Shown: one piece after another, positions 58,280-64,000 of the stretch
Position numbering within the stretch: the first letter of the stretch is position 1
How the letters are laid out: every line of letters begins with the position of its first letter
NCBI RefSeq assembly: GCF_014192015.1
Contig: NZ_JACHXJ010000005.1
Span: 62,001 to 126,000, forward strand
DNA: 64,000 nt
Direction: 5' to 3'
Origin: Paenibacillus rhizosphaerae
GTDB lineage: Bacteria; Bacillota; Bacilli; Paenibacillales; Paenibacillaceae
The notes under the pieces: model-generated
What the model was told of the DNA's origin: nothing
Databases searched by the model: none
What the model saw: the letters and a program-made list of their open reading frames with translations, nothing else
Position numbers and translations under genes: made by a program

Positions 58280-58840
58280 ATGATGAAAAAAACGAAAACG
58301 GCGCTGCTGATGGCGGTGCTGCTTGGCACGGTCAGCGTCACCGCTTATGCCGACAGCGCCGCTCATCCCCCGGCGAATCCCGCCAAGCCGGCCAAGGCGG
58401 CGCCGGCGCCTGTATTTTACGGCAGCCCGTCGTCGTCCATATCCAGCGGCGTGGTCGTTCCTGAAGGCGCATCGTACCTGTTCACGAGCGGTACCGTCCC
58501 GCCGGTGCTGAACAAGGACGGCAAGACGGTCTATGAACGCTACGGGGATACGAAAACGCAGGGCATCGGCATTTTAAAGGAAATCGAGAAGCAGCTGAAG
58601 GAGCAGGGCCTAGGCCTAAAGGACGTTGTGTACCTGCGGGTGTACATCGCCCCTGACGCCCAGAAGGGCGGCACGTTTGACTATACGGGATGGTTCGATG
58701 CCTATGCGCAGTTCTTCAATACCGAGGCCAATCCGGTCAAGCCTGCCCGCTCCACGTTGGGCGTGGCGAGCCTGGTGAGCTCCGACTGGCTGATCGAGAT
58801 CGAAGCGGTGGCCGTGAAGCCGGATTCCAAGAAGAAGTAA
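58280..58840 (+). CDS. Exported RidA-family (YjgF) protein
   Basis: Encodes 186 residues. A signal peptide (about 1-25, TVSVTAYA cleavage) and a Pro/Ala-rich linker lead to a RidA domain (YLFTSGTVPPVLN, GLGLKDVVYLRVYIAP, PARSTLGVASL). Cytosolic RidA hydrolyses reactive imines/enamines from amino-acid chemistry; the arginine in PARSTLGV is the usual catalytic position. Being secreted is unusual. It follows the oxidase by 26 bases, with AGAAGGGG as ribosome site. Inferred role: clearing imines made by the exported oxidase. Confidence 0.88.
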   Translation: MMKKTKTALLMAVLLGTVSVTAYADSAAHPPANPAKPAKAAPAPVFYGSPSSSISSGVVVPEGASYLFTSGTVPPVLNKDGKTVYERYGDTKTQGIGILKEIEKQLKEQGLGLKDVVYLRVYIAPDAQKGGTFDYTGWFDAYAQFFNTEANPVKPARSTLGVASLVSSDWLIEIEAVAVKPDSKKK

Positions 58841-58905
58841 GGCAGGCATACTGATATCGCTAAGGCGGAACGTTTTCCATGACAAATGAGAAGGAGCTGA
58901 TTGCT

Positions 58906-59115
58906 ATGTTTCAAAACGTAGGATTCGCCGGGTTGATGATGATCCTGGTCGTCGTGCTGATTTTGTTCGGACCCTCCAAGCTGCCGGAGCTGGGCCGTGC
59001 CGTGGGGCGCACGCTCTCTGAATTCAAGTCGTCCGCCAGAGATCTGGTCGGTGAGGACAAAGAAGAAGACAAAGAGCGGGAGCGAGAGTCCGGTATCATT
59101 AAAATCAAAGGATAA
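58906..59115 (+). CDS. tatA: Tat translocase pore subunit TatA
   Basis: Encodes 69 residues: one N-terminal helix, the FGPSKLPELGRAVGRTLSEFK hinge-amphipathic signature, and a charged tail. ATG 58906 has AAGGAG nine bases upstream; the upstream in-frame ATG at 58879 would add an unlikely polar extension. It forms the size-variable pore with TatC. Probably in one transcript with the oxidase and RidA genes. Confidence 0.94.
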   Translation: MFQNVGFAGLMMILVVVLILFGPSKLPELGRAVGRTLSEFKSSARDLVGEDKEEDKERERESGIIKIKG

Positions 59116-59171
59116 AATGGGTAGGACAAAAATATCCGCCGTCTTTTCCGAACAACAGCCACCCTTTATAG

Positions 59172-59210
59172 TCAGCCCCGTCATTCAACGCGAATGGCGG
59201 GGCTGTTTGC
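59172..59210 (+). terminator. Terminator after tatA
   Basis: CAGCCCCGTCATTC and GAATGGCGGGGCTG pair with one mismatch, followed by TTTGC; the T run is short. Confidence 0.55.
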
Positions 59211-59419
59211 GTTGAACCGGCCGAACCGCATCATGGTATCCACCGCCATGTTCTTTTATAATGGAAGAACCAGGCATAGTTTGGCCGCTGAAGTTCTGGG
59301 CCGCATAATTAATTAGATACGGCACAGGATATGAGTCAGTGGAACCGTTCTTGGCCTTAGGACAAACAGGCTGCCATCATGCGAAGATGATTTCATTAGG
59401 ATTAAAAAAGGAGACCTTT
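59211..59419. other. Intergenic stretch before the SelO-like gene
   Basis: A perfect TATAAT at 59257-59262 could be a -10 but has no good -35. The stretch ends with AAAAGGAGA (59405-59413), the ribosome site of the next gene. Confidence 0.35.
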
Positions 59420-60898
59420 ATGACAGATACACAAGGAAAGCTGGAGGCGGGATGGCATTTAGACAATAGCTACGCCGGCCTGCCGGATCTGTTTTATACC
59501 CGGCAGGACCCAGTGCCGGTGCGCTCGCCGAAGATCGTGGCATTGAATGAGCCGCTGGCCGCGTCGCTCGGTTTAAACGCTCAGGCGCTCATGAGCGCTG
59601 AGGGGGCTGCGGAACTGGCGGGAAACCGCGTTCCGGAAGGGGCGCAGCCACTCGCTCAAGCATACGCCGGTCATCAATTCGGACATTTTACGATGCTGGG
59701 CGACGGGCGGGCGGTTCTGCTGGGCGAGCAGGTTACGCCGCAGGGCAAGCGAGTGGATATTCAGCTCAAAGGAGCGGGCCGAACGCCATACTCCCGTGGT
59801 GGTGACGGACGGGCGGCCCTGGGGCCGATGCTGCGTGAATACATTATCAGCGAGGCCATGCATGGCCTTGGCATTCCGACGACCCGCAGCCTGGCGGTGA
59901 CGTCCACCGGCCAGGCGATTACCCGGGAGGAAGAGCTGCCGGGTGCGATTTTGACCCGCGTGGCGGCCAGCCATATCCGCGTCGGCACGTTTCAGTTTGC
60001 GCGGGGGGCGGGTACGACGGATGACCTGCAGGCTTTGGCCGATTACACCCTGCAGAGGCATTATCCGGATGCTGACCTTGCTTCCGGTGAGAACCGCTAC
60101 CTTGTCCTGCTGCAGGAAGTGATCAAGCGCCAAGCGTCCCTGATCGCCAAATGGCAGCTGGTCGGATTCGTCCACGGCGTCATGAATACGGACAACATGA
60201 CCCTCAGCGGCGAAACGATCGACTACGGTCCTTGCGCCTTCATGGACACCTACGATCCGGCTACCGTGTTCAGCTCCATCGACTCGCAAGGCCGCTACGC
60301 CTACGGCAACCAGCCGTACATCGGCGCCTGGAATCTCGCCAGACTGGCGGAAGCCCTGCTGCCGCTGCTGCATGAGGACGAGGAGCAGGCCCTTAAATTG
60401 GCGGAGAACGCGGTTGGGACTTTTGCCGGACTGTTTAATGAATACTGGCTTGCAGGGATGCGGGCGAAGCTTGGGCTCTTCCATGAAGAACCGGAGGACG
60501 AGGCGCTCATCGAAGAGCTCTTGGGGCTCATGAAGACGCATCGCGCCGACTACACCAATACGTTTCTTGCTTTAACGTTTGACCGGTTGGAGGGAACGCC
60601 ACTCCATGGCATCGAAGACTTCGAGGCCTGGCATTCGCGCTGGCAGGCAAGGCTTGACCGGCAGCCCGAAACCAAAGAGGCTGCGCATCAATTGATGCGG
60701 GACAGCAATCCGGCGGTCATTCCGCGGAACCACCGGGTGGAGGAGGCGCTGGAGGCCGCAGAGCAGGACGACGATTACGAAGTGATGCACCAGCTGCTGC
60801 AGGTTCTGGCCAATCCATACGCACATACACCGGAACAGGCCGAGTTTGCTGTTGTACCGGAATCGTCGTGTCGTTATCGGACTTACTGCGGAACCTGA
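59420..60898 (+). CDS. SelO/YdiU-family protein AMPylase
   Basis: Encodes 492 residues, full length for the family. Pseudokinase-fold enzymes of this type transfer AMP from ATP to protein Ser, Thr or Tyr in redox control. Signatures: LAQAYAGHQFGHFTMLGDGRA (ligand Gly-loop region), QLKGAGRTPYSRGGDGRAALG, RVAASHIRVGTFQFA, GVMNTDNMTL with the catalytic Asp, YGPCAFMD, and the C-terminal Cys in YRTYCGT, the position of Sec in eukaryotic SelO. ATG 59420 follows AAAAGGAGA; the longer frame to 59339 has no site. Confidence 0.93.
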   Translation: MTDTQGKLEAGWHLDNSYAGLPDLFYTRQDPVPVRSPKIVALNEPLAASLGLNAQALMSAEGAAELAGNRVPEGAQPLAQAYAGHQFGHFTMLGDGRAVLLGEQVTPQGKRVDIQLKGAGRTPYSRGGDGRAALGPMLREYIISEAMHGLGIPTTRSLAVTSTGQAITREEELPGAILTRVAASHIRVGTFQFARGAGTTDDLQALADYTLQRHYPDADLASGENRYLVLLQEVIKRQASLIAKWQLVGFVHGVMNTDNMTLSGETIDYGPCAFMDTYDPATVFSSIDSQGRYAYGNQPYIGAWNLARLAEALLPLLHEDEEQALKLAENAVGTFAGLFNEYWLAGMRAKLGLFHEEPEDEALIEELLGLMKTHRADYTNTFLALTFDRLEGTPLHGIEDFEAWHSRWQARLDRQPETKEAAHQLMRDSNPAVIPRNHRVEEALEAAEQDDDYEVMHQLLQVLANPYAHTPEQAEFAVVPESSCRYRTYCGT

Positions 60899-60919
60899 TA
60901 TAAGATCATGAATAAGTTA

Positions 60920-60952
60920 AAAAGGACCAGCGAAGAAGCTGGTCCTTTTTTG
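60920..60952. terminator. Terminator between convergent genes
   Basis: AAAGGACCAGC and GCTGGTCCTTT form a perfect 11-bp stem, followed by T residues and preceded by A residues. Confidence 0.85.
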
Positions 60953-60966
60953 GTGTGGAACAAGTC

Positions 60967-62058
60967 TTATCCCAAAACCTCTTCTTCCTTCAAGGTGGCC
61001 ATCGGCTGGAGAAAACGGTGATCAAAAGCCCGAAGCGTGCCCCCTTCCCGTATCTTGTTCACCCAATCGGGATTGGCCAGTGCGCTGGTACCTACGGCGA
61101 TCAGATCGGCTGCTCCTGCAAGAAGCATTTGTTCGGCCTTTTCAGGATCACCCAGTTTTCCATTGGCGATCACGGGAAGGCCGCTGTATCGTTTGGCGAG
61201 CTCTGCCAGGGTCGGGCCCCTATCCGAGAAGGCGGGCATCCATGCCTTATACTCGGTCGTATGAAGGTAACTGGCGGAAGCGGCGGCCAATTCCCCGAAG
61301 ATGATTTTCGCATCTTCTTCTCCATAAGCCCATTTGTGGTCAAAATCGTTCACCTTCCCTTGAGAAATGCGAACGCCGACCAAATAATCCGGGCCAACGG
61401 CGGAGCGGATGGCTCTGAGGACTTCTACTACGAAGCGGATACGCCGGCTTGTCGCACCGCCATAATCATCCGTGCGCCGGTTTGTATAATCCGTAATAAA
61501 CTGGTCGAGCAGATAGCCGTTGGCGGCATGAATCTCCACACCGTCAAATCCGGCGTACTTCGCGCGGAGAGCGGCCTGCTTGAAGCCTTCAATCGTTCTT
61601 CGAATCTCTGCCAACGTCATAGCCTTTGGAACAGCGAACTCGCCGCTGCCCCCGTGATCCTCCAGCATCTTTCCAACAGGCTGCACAGCAGACGGTGCGA
61701 TCGGAGTGAAAGCATTGTGCTGGACTAACGCGCCTGCATGCATCAATTGGGCAATGATTTTCCCTCCTTCCCGGTGTACGGCCTGAACGACAGGTATCCA
61801 CGAATCAGCTTGTGCTGCGCTGGCGATACCGGGCTGATGATGATAACTTCGGCTGAATTCCGCATCCGGGTACAAGCCCTCCGTGATGATCAAGCCGAAT
61901 CCCCCTTTTGCAAAACGGGAATAATAACGTACCATACGATCGTTAGCCACTCCGTCCGCCTCCGCACTGGTGCGTGTCATCGGCGCCAGAACTGCTCTAT
62001 TCGGAAGCGGTAGGGTACCTAGCATATAACCGGTAAAAAGTTTCGGATATTGCTTCAT
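60967..62058 (-). CDS. NADH:flavin oxidoreductase (old yellow enzyme family)
   Basis: Encodes 363 residues of the OYE TIM barrel. The FMN-binding start LPNRAVLAPMTRTSA, GFGLIITEGLY, QLMHAG, the YAGFDGVEIHAANGYLLDQFI motif and a C-terminal LPVIANGKL...ADLIAVGTSALANPDWV are present. It reduces activated alkenes or other electrophiles with NAD(P)H. GGGAGG precedes the ATG on the minus strand. Divergent from a LysR gene that likely controls it. Confidence 0.92.
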   Translation of the reverse strand: MKQYPKLFTGYMLGTLPLPNRAVLAPMTRTSAEADGVANDRMVRYYSRFAKGGFGLIITEGLYPDAEFSRSYHHQPGIASAAQADSWIPVVQAVHREGGKIIAQLMHAGALVQHNAFTPIAPSAVQPVGKMLEDHGGSGEFAVPKAMTLAEIRRTIEGFKQAALRAKYAGFDGVEIHAANGYLLDQFITDYTNRRTDDYGGATSRRIRFVVEVLRAIRSAVGPDYLVGVRISQGKVNDFDHKWAYGEEDAKIIFGELAAASASYLHTTEYKAWMPAFSDRGPTLAELAKRYSGLPVIANGKLGDPEKAEQMLLAGAADLIAVGTSALANPDWVNKIREGGTLRAFDHRFLQPMATLKEEEVLG

Positions 62059-62104
62059 ATTTTAAAACCTCCCTTTATTTTTTAATAGCGGCCCTTCTCT
62101 TGCA

Positions 62105-62121
62105 TCAGGCTGTTGACCTGA
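62105..62121. promoter_or_regulatory. Short palindrome between OYE and LysR genes
   Basis: TCAGG-N7-CCTGA within ATCAGG...CCTGAGAT; a candidate LysR site in the divergent region. Confidence 0.35.
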
Positions 62122-62214
62122 GATGATTGTATCCTGCCTGTGTAATACCGTAAAATGATTGCTATAGATGAGCTCATTAAAAAAATTGATGGGATTAAAT
62201 CGGAGGTTTTGGGG

Positions 62215-63141
62215 ATGGAGCTAACCGACTTGAAAGTGTTTATGGCTATCGTTAAGGAAGGCAGCATTACCCGCGCAGCTGAGAAGCTGGGCTATGTACA
62301 GTCGAACCTCACCACAAGGGTGCGAAAGCTGGAATCGGGGTTGGGGGTGCAGCTGTTTCTTAGGACACCGAAGGGGGTAGTCCCTACCGAGAAAGGACTA
62401 GTTTTATATCAATATGCCTCGGACATTCTCATGCTGGCCGAGGAGGCAGCCAAGGCTGTCAAGGAGCCTGACCATCCTTGCGGTCCACTGTCGATCGGTG
62501 TGGTGGAAACGATAGCTTCAACGGCCCCATTTATTCAGGCGCTATCCGAATTTCAGAGTCAATATCCTGAGGTGAGCTTGTCTCTGGTGACTGCAACGTC
62601 GAAGGAAAATTACGAGAAAGTCCTGGATCGACGCTTGGATGGCGCCTTCTTGACCGGGGAGTTTGATTTGTCCTTACTGCAGATCGCCTTTGAAATACAG
62701 GAAGAGGTGGTGCTCCTGGCGCCTGCAGGTCTAGGGACAGAAGCATTTATCGATAAGACGGGGAATCCTGCCTGGGTCGTGTTTCCAAAGGGCTGCCCAC
62801 TCCGCGCTGCAAATGAAGATTGGCTCCATAGCAAAGAGGAACAATCTATGAATATGATCGAAGTCAGCACATTGGAAACAATGGTAAATTGCGTTCGTGC
62901 GGGAATCGGCAGTGCGTTTCTGACCCGGATGGCTGTTGCTGCGATCACGGATGAAGATGGCGTAAGTATGTATCCCGTTCCCGAACGATACCAGTTTGTG
63001 AACACACGGCTGGTGTCCCGGAAGGAGCAGTTCCAGAGCCAAGCGTTCCTTGCTTTTGCCGCGTGTGTGAACAAGGCAGGACAGCGGTTTTACGGGAGGG
63101 ACATACAAACGTCTGAGCGTAAAGGAAACCTTCGGGTCTGA
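62215..63141 (+). CDS. LysR-family regulator
   Basis: Encodes 308 residues. The N-terminal helix-turn-helix (GSITRAAEKLGYVQSNLTTRVRKLE) is standard; the rest is the substrate-binding domain with a CzcR/CysL-like layout (LSIGVVETIAST, RRLDGAFLTGEFD). ATG 62215 follows GGAGG nine bases upstream; the frame extends to 62155 without a ribosome site. Usual LysR logic: regulates the divergent flavin oxidoreductase gene. Confidence 0.9.
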   Translation: MELTDLKVFMAIVKEGSITRAAEKLGYVQSNLTTRVRKLESGLGVQLFLRTPKGVVPTEKGLVLYQYASDILMLAEEAAKAVKEPDHPCGPLSIGVVETIASTAPFIQALSEFQSQYPEVSLSLVTATSKENYEKVLDRRLDGAFLTGEFDLSLLQIAFEIQEEVVLLAPAGLGTEAFIDKTGNPAWVVFPKGCPLRAANEDWLHSKEEQSMNMIEVSTLETMVNCVRAGIGSAFLTRMAVAAITDEDGVSMYPVPERYQFVNTRLVSRKEQFQSQAFLAFAACVNKAGQRFYGRDIQTSERKGNLRV

Positions 63142-63255
63142 TCTCCTATCTAAAGAAGTAAATATAGGAAGGCAGGATCAGGCAGCGCTTAGGATGGATG
63201 TTCTTTGCCGTCTCCGGGCATGTTAAGGGAAAACAAGTGGGGAGATGAAGCTAGG

Positions 63256-63543
63256 ATGTCGAGAAGAAACCGGAAATACGCGGTGCCTGGGGTTGCCCGA
63301 GACATGCAGACGTTTAAAGCGGAAGTCATGCGGCGCGAGGGGTATGACGTGAACCCGAACCGGCCAGATGATGTGAAGTACGAAGTGGCCAAAGACCTCG
63401 GTGTGCCGCTCAGCCCGGACGGCAACGGTGAGCTGACGACGGAATCCGTCGGCCATGTCGGCGGCAAAATCGGCGGATCGATGGTCCGCGAGATGATCCG
63501 GCTGGCCCAGCAGCAGCTGGCGGAACAGGATGGGCAGAAATAA
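63256..63543 (+). CDS. Alpha/beta-type small acid-soluble spore protein
   Basis: Encodes 95 residues from ATG 63256. The conserved region KYEVAKDLGVPL and GELTTESVGHVGGKIGGSMVREMI is the alpha/beta SASP signature; the GPR protease cleavage region corresponds to YEVAKD. These proteins coat spore DNA and protect it from UV and heat. The basic N-terminus MSRRNRKYAVPG and the unusual length put it among the longer members. The start could also be at 63205 or 63220; GGGGAG 11 bases before 63256 is weak evidence. Confidence 0.9.
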   Translation: MSRRNRKYAVPGVARDMQTFKAEVMRREGYDVNPNRPDDVKYEVAKDLGVPLSPDGNGELTTESVGHVGGKIGGSMVREMIRLAQQQLAEQDGQK

Positions 63544-63621
63544 TAGCTGACGGCTGCGGCATATCGGCTTATTTGTAGTGATCAGGACACATGGACATGG
63601 AGTTGAACCTTGTGGCTACTA

Positions 63622-63650
63622 AAAAAGGCACCCGGATGGGTGCCTTTTAT
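63622..63650. terminator. Bidirectional terminator
   Basis: AAGGCACCC and GGGTGCCTT form a perfect 9-bp stem with a four-base loop, A run before and T run after, between convergent genes. The stem equals that at 25304-25325. Confidence 0.8.
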
Positions 63651-63701
63651 TGATTCCTATTCGAATGAATGAGCTAAGGGATAAAACTTTAACTTTACTG
63701 C

Positions 63702-64000
63702 TCACCCCAGCTGCACATCAAACGTCGTTTTCTCGTTCGGCACGCTTTTCACGGATATTTTGCCTTTATGCTGCTCGACGATCGATTTGGCGATCGCCAG
63801 GCCAAGGCCGTATCCGCCGTGCTTGCGGGAGCGGGAGGCGTCGACGCGATAGAAGCGGTCGAAGATGTTGTCCAGATGCTCCGGGGCGATGCCTTCGCCC
63901 GTGTTTGTCACCCGCAGCAGCTGGTGGTTATGCTGCTTCATCAGACTCAGATGGATCGAGCCCCGCGGATGGGTATACTTGACGGCGTTGTCCAGCAGGA
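63702..64000 (-). CDS. Sensor histidine kinase, C-terminal end (truncated by window edge)
   Basis: The minus-strand frame is open to the end of the window. The visible ~98 residues are the ATPase domain: LLDNAVKYTHPRGS (N box), NTGEGIAPEHLDNIFDRFYRV (a Gly-1 box with NTG in place of the usual DxG, and the F box) and GGYGLGLAIAKSIVEQHKG (G2 box). The response regulator would be expected upstream on the minus strand, outside the window. Confidence 0.88.
   Translation of the reverse strand, partial: LLDNAVKYTHPRGSIHLSLMKQHNHQLLRVTNTGEGIAPEHLDNIFDRFYRVDASRSRKHGGYGLGLAIAKSIVEQHKGKISVKSVPNEKTTFDVQLG

Noticed and set aside
1..64000. Search by eye for tRNA, rRNA, transposase, integrase and phage genes
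   Set aside because: None was found; no inverted terminal repeats flanking a transposase frame and no tRNA-like cloverleaf next to gene borders were seen.

Overview
The window reads as chromosomal DNA of a spore-forming, moderately GC-rich Firmicute, most likely Paenibacillus or a close relative. The evidence is the gene order gdpP-rplI-dnaB-purA followed by walR-walK-yycH-yycI-yycJ-htrC-rlmH (the Bacillus yyc neighbourhood near the origin), strong AGGAGG-type ribosome binding sites, a T-box leader, a Fur box, an alpha/beta-type spore protein gene and SLH-domain surface proteins. No rRNA, tRNA, transposase, integrase, prophage or CRISPR array was seen.

Layout. (1) Bases 1-16.3 kb are conserved core: c-di-AMP phosphodiesterase (5' truncated by the window edge), ribosomal protein L9, replicative helicase, purA behind a structured leader, a LysM/G5/M23 endopeptidase with a WalR-type box, the complete wal cell-wall regulon operon, an HtrA-like protease, a CxxH/CxxC mini-protein and rlmH. 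(2) 16.3-19.3 kb is a probable heme-tolerance locus: TetR regulator, HrtBA-like ABC exporter and IsdG-like heme monooxygenase, with two identical perfect operators. (3) 19.6-27.7 kb holds endonuclease IV, a hydrolase remnant, an SLH-anchored 5'-nucleotidase and two ECF-type sigma factors, each next to its own partner gene. (4) 27.8-40.9 kb is a patchwork of small regulator-plus-enzyme units (TetR/NTF2-like, T-box/leuA, MarR/SDR/hydrolase, Rrf2/nitroreductase, MFS/MetE-like), nearly all with palindromic operators in the intergenic DNA. (5) 41.0-45.1 kb is a Fur-controlled siderophore uptake operon. (6) 45.1-55.1 kb again holds small units (SDR/TetR, NTF2/HxlR, PPOX/isochorismatase-fold, mqo, DinB, TPR-SUKH) and one scrambled pseudogene locus. 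(7) 55.2-59.1 kb is a Tat island: tatC, a TnrA-like regulator, a frameshifted Tat-signal amino-acid-oxidase-like flavoprotein, an exported RidA-like protein and tatA, with a near-consensus TnrA/GlnR box ahead of the oxidase. (8) 59.4-64 kb carries a SelO-type AMPylase, an old-yellow-enzyme/LysR pair, a SASP gene and the 3' end of a sensor kinase gene.

The most noteworthy signals are the Tat/oxidase/RidA/TnrA island, the five-site operator array between marR and the SDR gene, the heme locus operators, the structured purA leader, the WalR box before the M23 gene, and a family of short inverted repeats with TATAGAATG ends at four intergenic places. Names of families come from remembered sequence signatures; no database search was run.
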